Of a stretch of DNA of 64,000 nucleotides, positions 1 through 7,542 are shown piece by piece. The number at the start of each line of letters is the position of its first letter. The first letter of the stretch is position 1. The notes beneath the pieces are model-generated. The model was not told where the DNA came from, searched no databases, and was given only the letters and a program-made list of their open reading frames with translations. The translations under genes were made by a program, and so were the position numbers. Source of the stretch: Luteococcus sp052116585 (GTDB taxonomy: Bacteria; Actinomycetota; Actinomycetes; Propionibacteriales; Propionibacteriaceae); assembly GCF_052116585.1 (NCBI RefSeq), contig NZ_JBQKKT010000016.1, positions 6,873 through 70,872 of the forward strand, read 5' to 3'.

Positions 1-1
1 C

Positions 2-67
2 CGCCCGTCGGCCACCCGCACCGAGCACCACGGCGCCACGCGCTCCGAGGAGCTCGTGAACGCCTGA
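2..67 (+). CDS. 3' end of a truncated gene, product unknown
   Basis: The window opens inside an open frame that reads 21 codons to a TGA at 65-67, ending ...SEELVNA. A strong hairpin with a T run follows 16 bases after the stop, as expected for the end of a transcription unit. Too little protein is present to assign a family. Confidence 0.45.
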   Translation, partial: RPSATRTEHHGATRSEELVNA

Positions 68-82
68 GCCACCCCACATTCC

Positions 83-122
83 CGACGAGACCCCGACCCC
101 ACGGCGGGGTCTCGTCGCTTTT
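83..122 (+). terminator. Rho-independent terminator
   Basis: A 13-bp perfect stem (83-95 with 105-117; left arm CGACGAGACCCCG) closes a 9-nt loop and is followed by C then TTTT at 119-122. It ends the transcript of the truncated upstream gene and insulates the next gene. Confidence 0.85.
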
Positions 123-204
123 CCACCCCCACCCGCCAACAGCCCACGCATCCCGAGGGATTCGTTCGCACACAGGCATCACCGGGGCCGCATAGAGTGG
201 CGGG

Positions 205-726
205 GTGCCGATCCTTCCCCTGCAGAGCGCCTGGTGGAATCCCCTCAGCTGGGATGCTCCCTTCGGCGTCGTCGCGGCGGCGCTGTTCGTGATCGTCACC
301 GCCCGGGCCTCGGCCACCTACCTGCTCGGACGCTTCCTGCGACGCAGCAGCGACCAGTCCCGACGTGCCTCGCTGGCCCATCGCCCGGGATTCCAGGCCG
401 CGGAGGAGAAGCTGAACCGCTGGGGAGCCCCTGCCGTGACGCTCAGCTTCCTCACCGTCGGTGTGCAGACGATGGTGAACCTGGCAGCCGGCTTCACCCG
501 GATGCCCCTTCGTCGCTACCTGCCCGCGCTGGTGCTGGGCTGCATGATCTGGGCCACCGTCTACGCCAGCGCCGGCTTCATCGGGATCGGCGCCTTCATG
601 ACCCTGTGGCGGGTTCACCCCGCCCTGGCCATCATCCTCGTCGCACTGGTGGTCGTCGCCGTCATCGCCCTGGTGCGGGGCCAGAGCCGCGGCCAATCTC
701 AAGACTCCGCTCGATCGCAAGGCTGA
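205..726 (+). CDS. DedA/VTT-domain-like small membrane protein
   Basis: A 173-aa integral membrane protein starting at GTG 205. Hydrophobic segments lie near residues 18-42, 75-95, 103-130 and 140-160. The middle reads like the SNARE-associated/VTT domain of the DedA family: a basic loop with a WGAPAV motif, then a glycine-containing helix (NLAAGFTRMPLRRYL), which in DedA proteins precedes the last two helices. Family members are usually about 200 aa, so this one is slightly short. DedA proteins are linked to lipid-carrier flipping and membrane homeostasis; the exact substrate cannot be read here. The 3' end overlaps the convergent, frameshifted hydrolase gene by about 65 bases, so one of the two C-termini may be wrong. 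Confidence 0.7.
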   Translation: MPILPLQSAWWNPLSWDAPFGVVAAALFVIVTARASATYLLGRFLRRSSDQSRRASLAHRPGFQAAEEKLNRWGAPAVTLSFLTVGVQTMVNLAAGFTRMPLRRYLPALVLGCMIWATVYASAGFIGIGAFMTLWRVHPALAIILVALVVVAVIALVRGQSRGQSQDSARSQG

Positions 727-1523
727 GCTGACGGGCCGTGTGCTCGAATCCGGGAACCCCGTCGATCCGGTAACCGGACAGATAGGAGCCGCGCCCGACG
801 TGCTTCAGCGGCCCGATCCGCTGGTCACTCACCCGGCCCTGCGCAATGGCACGCCTCCACGGCGACCGTCTGGCCCACCGCCGTCGCCCCGGAAAGGCGA
901 TCGGACCCAGCCGATAGACCATGTCACGGCTGCCGTGCACCGTGGTGAAGTGCTGCACACGATCCAACCCCGGATCTGCGGTGAAGACACCCCCCAGCGT
1001 CACGACGTGCACGGGGATCCCCTGTCCGGCCAGGAACCAGGCGGCGCCAAGGGCGATCTGCGCGCCACCGCTCCAGCCCAGGAGCACGACGGGTTCCCCG
1101 GTCCCCTCCCGGTAGCCCGAGGCCACCAGGCGCTCGGTCATGGTCTGGGCCACGCCTGCGGAGAAGATCGGCCCGTACCGGGGATCGGCACTCACCAGGA
1201 CCTGGAAGATGTTGCGCAGGTTGACCAGCCATTCGGCCAGCAACAGATGCCCCGCACGACGGGACCAGTCCACCAACCATCACCAGCGCGCCGACCACCG
1301 CCCCCCGCGTCAGTCCCCGGTTCTGCACGGAATAGGGATAGATGCCCCCGACGACGTGCAGCCCCGGAACCTGGCGGCCGAGTGCCTCCAGCAGCCGCGA
1401 CTCCGCCGAGTTCATCTGGTCCTGGCTGATGGCCGCCACCCCGGAGGAGTAGACCAGCCAGACGACCCGCTCGTCGGGGTCCGGGGCCGACGGGAGTTCA
1501 CGCCCGTGCGCCGCCCGTTGCAC
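662..1523 (-). pseudogene. alpha/beta-hydrolase-fold protein, frameshifted
   Basis: Two overlapping minus-strand frames make one protein. The 5' part (from GTG 1523) reads ...VVWLVYSSGVAAISQDQ... and ...VGGIYPYSVQNRGLTRG; the 3' part (from about 1276 to 662) continues LVDWSRRAGHLLLAEWL and carries the nucleophile elbow GWSGG in the context VVLLGWSGGAQIALG. That G-x-S-x-G turn is the signature of serine alpha/beta hydrolases. The frames switch at about 1274-1282 (TGGTTGG context), where a single inserted base, or two lost, would explain the break. It could be a true pseudogene or a sequencing error; other frameshifts in this part of the window favour the latter. A stop lies just upstream of 1523 in frame, and a further upstream frame (GDGAVVALPRCN) may hold the real N-terminus after another shift. 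Substrate unknown. Confidence 0.6.
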
Positions 1524-1591
1524 CTGGGCAGCGCCACCACTGCGCCATCACCCACCTCCTCGGTCACCAGACCGGCACACCAGACAGCGGA

Positions 1592-1627
1592 GGCCGGGCA
1601 CCCGCGACGATTCGTGGGTGCCCGGCC
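1592..1627 (-). terminator. Hairpin terminator of the gshB-like operon
   Basis: Perfect 12-bp inverted repeat (GGCCGGGCACCC at 1592-1603, GGGTGCCCGGCC at 1616-1627) with a 12-nt loop, 34 bases past the stop of the GshB-like gene. No long U run follows, so termination is inferred from position and stem strength. Confidence 0.65.
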
Positions 1628-1660
1628 GCGCAGACCTGGGACATCGTGACCGGCAGGGAC

Positions 1661-2698
1661 TCACATGGCGGCGAGCGTCTTGTTCGGCAGACCCTGTGGG
1701 TAGTGGGCCTGCATCGCCACCTTGCGCTCCAGCGCCCCGATCACCTTCGGCGTGAAGTCCACGTCGTAGATGTTCTGCGAGCTGCCCAGACCACCAGGGG
1801 TGAAGACATTGATCTCCATCAGCTTGTCGCCGACGATGTCCAGCCCCACCAGGAACATGCCGTCGCTGACCAGCTTGGGGCGGATCACCTCCACCATCTT
1901 GAGCATCTCGCCGGTGATCTCGGCCTCGCGGATGTGGCCGCCGGCGGAGACATTGGAGCGCATGTCCGAGGACTCGTTGACGCGGCGGAAGGCGGCGTAC
2001 TTGCCGTCCACCTTCAGCGGCTTGCCGTCCATCACGAACAGGCGGGTGTCACCCTCGGCTGCGGCCGGCAGGTACTCCTGCGCCACCACATAGCCGTCGC
2101 GGGCGATGGCCTCGATGATCTGGTTGAGGTTCGGTGACTCCTCCTTGGTGACCAGGAAGACGCCGGAACCGCCGGAACCCTGCAGCGGCTTCAGGACGGC
2201 CTGCCCGCCCAGGTCCTTCACGAAGGTGGCGATCTGGCCCTCGTCGCGGCTGATCAGCGTCTTGGGTCGCACGATCTCCGGGAAGTGCTGGAAGTAGGCC
2301 TTGCTCATGGCCGTGGCCAGGGTTTCCGGGTCATTGACGACGAGCACACCGGTGGAGGCGATCAGCTGACCGAAGGCGACGCCAGCCGTGCTGGCCCACG
2401 GACGCTCCGGATCGGAGGCGGGATCGGAGCGCAGCATGATGACGTCGAAGTCGCCCAGCGCGGTCTGGCGACCCTCGTCCTTCTTGAGGTCGTCCAGGTA
2501 GCGCTTGTGCGAGCGGTAGGTCTTGTCAGAGCTGGAGTGCACCAGCGCGCCGAGCGATCCGTCGGGCAGGTAGTTGAAGTCCCCGAGCCCGATCAGGCCC
2601 ACCTCGTGGCCCATCTGGGAAGCCGTGAGGGCCAGCCGGGTGGTGGTGTAGCCGGCCTGCTCCGTCGCGATGTCGTTGACGACGAATCCGATCTTCAT
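1661..2698 (-). CDS. gshB: GshB-like ATP-grasp ligase (glutathione synthetase family)
   Basis: A 345-aa protein starting MKIGFVVNDI at ATG 2698, set by an AGGAGA site 6 bases upstream. It has the full GshB plan: N-terminal substrate domain, a glycine-rich ATP-grasp loop (LKPLQGSGGSGVF) and the C-terminal metal/ADP signature EINVFTPGG. GshB joins gamma-Glu-Cys to glycine using ATP in the cytoplasm. Most Actinobacteria make mycothiol rather than glutathione, and no gshA is visible, so the real substrate may be another gamma-glutamyl or Glu-containing peptide. It is the last gene of a three-gene minus-strand cassette behind the QEGLA protein and an N-formylglutamate amidohydrolase. Family membership is firm; the precise reaction is not. 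Confidence 0.85.
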   Translation of the reverse strand: MKIGFVVNDIATEQAGYTTTRLALTASQMGHEVGLIGLGDFNYLPDGSLGALVHSSSDKTYRSHKRYLDDLKKDEGRQTALGDFDVIMLRSDPASDPERPWASTAGVAFGQLIASTGVLVVNDPETLATAMSKAYFQHFPEIVRPKTLISRDEGQIATFVKDLGGQAVLKPLQGSGGSGVFLVTKEESPNLNQIIEAIARDGYVVAQEYLPAAAEGDTRLFVMDGKPLKVDGKYAAFRRVNESSDMRSNVSAGGHIREAEITGEMLKMVEVIRPKLVSDGMFLVGLDIVGDKLMEINVFTPGGLGSSQNIYDVDFTPKVIGALERKVAMQAHYPQGLPNKTLAAM

Positions 2699-2726
2699 GC
2701 CTTCTCCTGACTCCGGGCCGAGGGCC

Positions 2727-2795
2727 CTGGGTGTTCGTGTGCTGGGTGTTCGGGTACTGACGTATGTGCTGGGTTTTCGTGTGCTGGGGGTCTCG
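2727..2795. repeat. Degenerate 15-bp tandem repeat
   Basis: Four CTGGGTGTTCGTGTG-like units (starts 2727, 2742, 2769, 2784, with one 12-base interrupted unit between) fill most of the 106-base gap between the QEGLA gene and the GshB-like gene. Confidence 0.6.
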
Positions 2796-2804
2796 CGTCG
2801 AGGA

Positions 2805-4013
2805 TCACTCGTGCGCCGGCGCCGCCACCAAGGCCTGGAGGGGCGACTGTGCCGCCCTCTCCAACCGCTCGATGGCCATCGCATCGGCCAGATAGTGCGG
2901 GGTGATGCGCGCGGGGGTGAGCAGGCCGGCGGCGTCCAGCTTCTCCACCAGCGGCAGATCGGAGAGCGCGAACTTGCCCAGGTAGAAGAGATCCAGGTGC
3001 CCGCCCTGCTCCACGTGCACCAGCAGGTCCACCAGACCGCGCAGATAGCAGGCGTCCTTGGGGAAACCCCCGGAGCGGTGGATCCGCATCACGGTGGTGA
3101 AGGCGCTGCCCCGCTTGAAGCCACGACTGACCAGCTGCTGCCAGCAGTCCTCGAAACTGGCCCCGTCCAGCATCGCGTCGACGGTGAGCACCCGGCCCGC
3201 CAGCTGGCGAAGGCGCGTGCGGGTCAGTTCCCCGCAGGCGATCTCGGCCAGTACCGCCAGTCCCTCCTGGGTCTCGTCATAGCCCGCCAGACCGGCACCC
3301 AGGCAGCGCACGGGTTGGTCGGCGCCGTTCACCTGGGTCACCAGGTGGGTGCCGATCTCGTGCTGCAGCAGGGCATTGACCCGGCGACGCTGGACTGCGG
3401 AGTCCGTCCCCACCAGCAGTGAGTCGCCACTGACCAGGACGCCGTTGACGTCCTCACGCAGTTCGGCGTGCATCACGACATCTGGGTCCTGCTCCTGGTA
3501 CCAGGCGATTTCCGCCTGGGCGAGCTGGTGGAATTCCGCCGCGGTGACGGGGTCGGAGGGCTCAGGTTCGGCGCTCACCTCGTCGAGGATGGCCTTGGCG
3601 ATGTCGCGGAGCTCCGGCGTCACCGAGCCGTAGAGCTCGATGGCCAGGGGCAGGAAGTCTGGGGTGTTGCGGGTGCGCAGCAGCTCGGCCTGCAGGCGCA
3701 GCTCCCGGTGCTTGTGCTCCAACAGTTCCGCGACGGTCGGATCGGTCACCTCACCGATGTCGATCCGCTCCAGGGTGGCGAGCACGACGTCGGGATCGGT
3801 GGACAGTTCGCGGTAGGTGAAGTCGGGCTGAGTGTGGTCACCTGCCACCCAACGACGTCTCCAGTCGGCAGCGTCGACGGGGGTGAGGTCCAGCAGGAAG
3901 CGGAAGGTCTCGGAGAGCTGCGCGAGTTCGTCATCCACGCGGGCGTCGGGCTTGGCGAGGGCGACGCGGGCGTCGGGCTTGGCGAGCGTCGCGGATTCGG
4001 TGGGTGTGGTCAT
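2805..4013 (-). CDS. QEGLA-motif (DUF1704) putative metallocarboxypeptidase
   Basis: A 402-aa protein of the family annotated as flavohemoglobin expression-modulating QEGLA motif protein. HEIGTH (residues 218-223) and TQEGLA (248-253) together form the HExxxH + Glu zinc-site pattern shared with the eukaryotic MATCAP/KIAA0895 tyrosine carboxypeptidases; KDACYLRG follows as in the family. I therefore infer a zinc carboxypeptidase-type activity on an unknown substrate. Two ATGs compete (4019 and 4013); a GAGGGGG site places the better spacing at 4013 (MTTPTES). That ribosome site overlaps the end of the amidohydrolase gene, suggesting coupled translation. Residues 9-26 contain a near-exact duplication (LAKPDARVA then LAKPDARVD), a 24-bp DNA duplication outside the conserved domain. 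Confidence 0.85.
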   Translation of the reverse strand: MTTPTESATLAKPDARVALAKPDARVDDELAQLSETFRFLLDLTPVDAADWRRRWVAGDHTQPDFTYRELSTDPDVVLATLERIDIGEVTDPTVAELLEHKHRELRLQAELLRTRNTPDFLPLAIELYGSVTPELRDIAKAILDEVSAEPEPSDPVTAAEFHQLAQAEIAWYQEQDPDVVMHAELREDVNGVLVSGDSLLVGTDSAVQRRRVNALLQHEIGTHLVTQVNGADQPVRCLGAGLAGYDETQEGLAVLAEIACGELTRTRLRQLAGRVLTVDAMLDGASFEDCWQQLVSRGFKRGSAFTTVMRIHRSGGFPKDACYLRGLVDLLVHVEQGGHLDLFYLGKFALSDLPLVEKLDAAGLLTPARITPHYLADAMAIERLERAAQSPLQALVAAPAHE

Positions 4014-4024
4014 GGCCATCCCCC

Positions 4025-4816
4025 TCAGCTGCGCGTGGCGAGCAGCTGGGTCAGCGGCTCGACGGTGCTGGCCAGGGCCCGGGAAAGTTCCGCAATGCGT
4101 TCCGCATCGTGCTCGCCGGTCCACTCGTCCATGAAGGTCTTCTTGAACTCCCGTGCGAGCGCACACCCGCGCCCCGGGTAGCGGTCGTGCACCCACTGGG
4201 CCAGGTGTGCTCCCTTGAATCGCACGTTCTCGCGCACGTCCAGCTGGCCCCAGCTGACAGGCGCGGCGGCCATTGTCTGGTTGAACAGGTCCACCACGTC
4301 GCCCCACTGCTCGCGGTCGAGCGATCGGTTCCGACGTTCACCTCGGGATTCTCCTCCTGGGGTGACGGGTCGGCGTCGGCGCCGTCACGTCGGTGGTTGT
4401 AGGAGTGCACGTCGAACAGGACGAAGGGCCCGCGCTCGGCCAGCTCGTCCAGCCGCTCCGCCAGCGCCGCATAGAAGGTCTCGTGCTCCTCGAGGGAACG
4501 CTGGGCGACGTCCTCGGGCAGCTCCCCGCCACGCCACATCCAGGCCCCAGCAGTCCTCCGGGGTGCGGTACACGGCCTTCTCAGGAGAACGATTGAGATC
4601 CACCTCGAAGCGGGAGCGGTTCACCTTGACCCGGGCGGGCACCAGCTGGGCGATCAAGTGGGTGAAGGGGTCCTCCTCACGGAAGCGCTCCTGCTCGTCG
4701 AGGACCATCAGCTCGGCCACCTCCGGGCGCAGCTCGTGCCCGGTGTGGATGGCCGTGGCCACCACGGGGGAATCCCAGGTGCCGAGGAAGTCGAACGGGG
4801 CAACAGTCGTGTCCAT
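4025..4816 (-). pseudogene. N-formylglutamate amidohydrolase family protein, two frameshifts
   Basis: Three successive minus-strand frames assemble one N-formylglutamate amidohydrolase of about 263 aa. Segment 1 (ATG 4816, RBS GAGGGG) has TAIHTGHELRP and runs to TPEDCWGLDV; segment 2 has LPEDVAQRSLEEHETFY and the family motif FDVHSYNHRRDG, then NPEVNVGT; segment 3 has LDREQWGDVVDLFNQT and ends at 4025. Breaks fall near 4534-4541 (loss of TG from an expected GTGTGG) and 4321-4330 (loss of one G in an expected ACCGGATCG). The rest of the protein is well conserved, so sequencing error is more likely than decay. The enzyme class removes the formyl group or an N-acyl group from glutamate; here it heads a cassette with the QEGLA protein and GshB-like ligase. 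Confidence 0.75.
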
Positions 4817-4900
4817 GCCCCTCACGCTGCCATGACGCGACTCCTACTGGGGACTTTGCGCGCCCACAGCGAACACGCCGTGGGCGAACACCGTAGTAGC

Positions 4901-5010
4901 CCCCCGTGCGCCAGCACTGCAGAAGACCCCCGTGCGCCAGCACTGCAGAGGGCCCCTGTGCGCCAGCACTGCAGAAGACCCCCGTGCGCCAGCACTGCAG
5001 AGGGCCCCTG
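4901..5010. repeat. 26-bp minisatellite, four copies
   Basis: GTGCGCCAGCACTGCAG recurs at 4906, 4932, 4958 and 4984, an exact 26-bp period. The linkers alternate between AGAAGACCC and AGAGGGCCC types, giving a 52-bp higher-order period. A decayed fifth unit (CTGTGCTTCTGCTTTGGAT, from 5009) closely resembles the start region of HK1 about 110 bases further on. It occupies the gap between the amidohydrolase and HK1. Confidence 0.9.
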
Positions 5011-5118
5011 TGCTTCTGCTTTGGATGGGGCGTTGCGGTGCGTCGCCGGGCGCTGGCAGTGCCAGAATCTGAACAGTTGTCCAAGGCCCCGCCCCTCGGG
5101 CCAGAGAAGGTAGCCCCC

Positions 5119-7401
5119 GTGTCTTCTGCTGTGGATCAGGAGATGTCGCATTCCCCGCGCGACGATCTCCGCCCGCGCCGCGCCGTGTCCGCGGGCCTGC
5201 GCGCCCTCGGCCTGCTCAGCTGGCTGTGCTCCGTGCTGTTCGGCGTCATGCCGCTGTACGGCCAGCCCAGCCTGTCCGGGCGCGCCCCGCACCTGGGATT
5301 CACCCTGCTGGCGGCCTACTTCGCCCTGTCCCTGGTCTGCCTGCTGCGCCCCGTCGGGCCCCGGATGCTGGCCGCCACGAGCCTGCCCCTGGTGACGGCC
5401 GTGGCTCTGATGAACTACTGGCGTTTCGGCCTGGACCCCATCGCCCTGTGGACGCCCGGTTCCTGGGCGATTCCCCTGCTGGTGGCTGCCATCGCCAACC
5501 TCCCACGCAATCTGTACCGCATGGGCGCCCTGGCCGTGGTCATCCTGCTGGCCGTCTGCGAGGCCATCGCCAGTTGGTTGAGCTGGCTGCCGGTCAGCGC
5601 CTTCCAGATCGCTCCCGTGGTGCTGATGTGGCCGCCGCTGTTGAGCGTGGTCCTGATCGGCGAGGGGCTGATGGGCCTGGTCTGGGACCAGGAGCGCACC
5701 TCCGCTGCCCAGCAGCACGCCCGCGCCCAGTTGGCCGATGAGCAGGCCGAGGCACGAGCTCGGGCCGAAGCGGGCCGCCTGCTGCACGACCACGTGCTGC
5801 ACGCGCTGCACGCCCTGAACACCCCCGGCAGCACCATCAGCGCGGAGATGGTTCGCGCGGAGTGTTCCACCGCCGTCGAGGCGATGACCGCTCCAACGCG
5901 AGAGGGCGAGACCACCCGGGTGGAGCAATTGCTCAGCCGTGATCCGGCCCTGGTGCAGTCCGGTGCACAACTGGTCGGCCGCAGTGAACCCGTCCCCACG
6001 CACGTGGCCGAGGCACTGCAGGCTGCCGCCCATGAGGCGCTGCGCAATGTCTCCCGCCACGCGCAGGCGGAGCACTGCCAGGTGGTGGTGGCCCAGCTGG
6101 GTCGCCAGTGCACCGTGAGCATCATCGACGACGGCCAGGGGTTCGACCCCCACAACCTCCCTGACGGCCGACTGGGCGTGCGCCGCTCCGTGCTGGAGCG
6201 CCTCGATGACATCGGGGGTCAGGCCGATGTCCGCTCCACCCCAGGCCAGGGCACTTCCGTCGTGTTGCGCTGGCCACGCAATGCGCAGACACGCAATCCG
6301 GGCATCCTGGAGGAGCCGAGCGACAAGGTGCGTACGGCACTGGCAACGGCTGCGCTGCCCGGCCTGCTCGCCGGTCTCCTGATGTCGGTCGTGATGGCTC
6401 CGCACACCAGTTCGCCGGGGCTGGCCCTGCTGGCCGGCGCCACGCTGGCCGGGCTTGGCTTCTTCCATGCAGCCCGACTGCGCGAGCGCGCCCTGGAGCC
6501 GGTGCGCGCCGCCGTCGTGATGCTCGCGACGCTCGGAGTCTGGGGGCTGAACATCGCCGTCGTCCCCAGCGATCCGGCCACCGTGCACCAGCTGTGGGTG
6601 CTGTGGCTCGGCACCACCGTGGTACAGCTCGTCGCGCTGTCCGGCAGCCTGCGTCGTGGACTCCTGGTCTCGGCAATCTGGAGCGCCGCCGTCTTCGTCA
6701 GCATGCAGCTGCGCTTTGACCTGATGGCCCACTGGGTGGCGCTGGGCACCACGTTGATGGCCGTGCTGTGGCAATTGCTCGCGGTGCTGGTGGGCATGGC
6801 GGTTGCCCGCCGGATCACCTCGCACGAGCACGACGCTGCAGCGGACACCACCCATGTGCGCGCCGCCACCGCACATCTGCAGGTGGACAACCGGATGGAC
6901 CACTTCTGGTCCCACCGCGTCACCACTGAGGCGCTCCCCCTGCTGCGGGACCTGGCCGAGGGCATCGCCCACCCGGATGATCCGATGGTGCGCCAGAAGG
7001 CTCTTCGGCTGGAGGTGGCCCTGCGCGACGAGTTGCGCCTGGGCCCCAGCCACGGCCCGCTGCTGGAACTGTTGGGGCTGCGGCGGCGCCAGGGCTGGGC
7101 GATTCAGGTGGCCCTGTCCGGCGACGACAGCGAGGCCGGCCTGATGGGCGTCATGGCCCTGCTCGAGCTGCTCGGCCCGCCGCACCGGGATGGCCAGATG
7201 ATCACGCTGAGCACCCGTGGCACCACGGGGAGTGCCGTTGTGCTGGAGGCCACCCAGTCGCAGTGGATCGGGTGGCGTGAGACCACCGCGGTACGTGGCG
7301 GTTCCGTGGAAATCGACCCCGATTTCGTGCGGCTCAGCTACCAGACGGCCTCGCAGGAGACCGGCCCGGCCGAGGGGGCGGCGAAGCTACTCGTCGCGTG
7401 A
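5119..7401 (+). CDS. HK1: two-module membrane sensor histidine kinase
   Basis: A 760-aa protein, start GTG 5119 chosen from AGAAGG 8 bases upstream. Module 1: about five TM helices (residues 25-190, with TPGSWAIP), a short coiled region, a His box RLLHDHVLHALHAL (His223), then an intact HATPase: N box HEALRNVSRHA, G1 box DDGQGFD, G2-like TPGQGTS. Module 2: a second block of four or five TM helices (about 405-560), then a cytosolic domain with WSHRVTTEALPLL and RDELRLGP, ending DPDFVRL. Module 2 is shared by all five paralogues here and may be a degenerate second kinase half. It autophosphorylates by inference; no response regulator is adjacent. It is bracketed by minisatellites on both sides. 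The ligand is unknown. Confidence 0.88.
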   Translation: MSSAVDQEMSHSPRDDLRPRRAVSAGLRALGLLSWLCSVLFGVMPLYGQPSLSGRAPHLGFTLLAAYFALSLVCLLRPVGPRMLAATSLPLVTAVALMNYWRFGLDPIALWTPGSWAIPLLVAAIANLPRNLYRMGALAVVILLAVCEAIASWLSWLPVSAFQIAPVVLMWPPLLSVVLIGEGLMGLVWDQERTSAAQQHARAQLADEQAEARARAEAGRLLHDHVLHALHALNTPGSTISAEMVRAECSTAVEAMTAPTREGETTRVEQLLSRDPALVQSGAQLVGRSEPVPTHVAEALQAAAHEALRNVSRHAQAEHCQVVVAQLGRQCTVSIIDDGQGFDPHNLPDGRLGVRRSVLERLDDIGGQADVRSTPGQGTSVVLRWPRNAQTRNPGILEEPSDKVRTALATAALPGLLAGLLMSVVMAPHTSSPGLALLAGATLAGLGFFHAARLRERALEPVRAAVVMLATLGVWGLNIAVVPSDPATVHQLWVLWLGTTVVQLVALSGSLRRGLLVSAIWSAAVFVSMQLRFDLMAHWVALGTTLMAVLWQLLAVLVGMAVARRITSHEHDAAADTTHVRAATAHLQVDNRMDHFWSHRVTTEALPLLRDLAEGIAHPDDPMVRQKALRLEVALRDELRLGPSHGPLLELLGLRRRQGWAIQVALSGDDSEAGLMGVMALLELLGPPHRDGQMITLSTRGTTGSAVVLEATQSQWIGWRETTAVRGGSVEIDPDFVRLSYQTASQETGPAEGAAKLLVA

Positions 7402-7520
7402 GCCCCGCGAGCCCCGCGAGCTCTGGTGAGCCCCGCGAGCCCCGCGAGCTCTGGTCTGCCCCGCGAGCCCCGCGAGCTCTGGTCTGCCCCGCGAGCCCCG
7501 CGAGCTCTGGTCTGCCCCGC
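7401..7520. repeat. 28-bp minisatellite, 4.3 copies
   Basis: Units of 28 bp begin at 7401, 7429, 7457 and 7485, each ending GAGCTCTGGT and each containing an internal doublet of GCCCCGCGA. The array starts on the last base of the HK1 stop codon and ends 22 bases before the aldehyde dehydrogenase start. Confidence 0.9.
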
Positions 7521-7542
7521 AGACGAGTGCAAGACTCGAGGC

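Noticed and set aside
1524..1560. Stop TGA upstream of the hydrolase as a selenocysteine codon
   Set aside because: A selenocysteine machinery is present, but there is no conserved protein on both sides of the TGA and no obvious SECIS-like hairpin directly after it.
4822..7185. 787-codon minus-strand frame across HK1
   Set aside because: Antisense of a clearly conserved kinase, with GC-rich codon bias typical of shadow frames and no domain.
7401..7520. Possible CRISPR array
   Set aside because: Units are directly abutting with no unique spacers; it is a minisatellite. The same holds for the arrays at 4901 and 43035.
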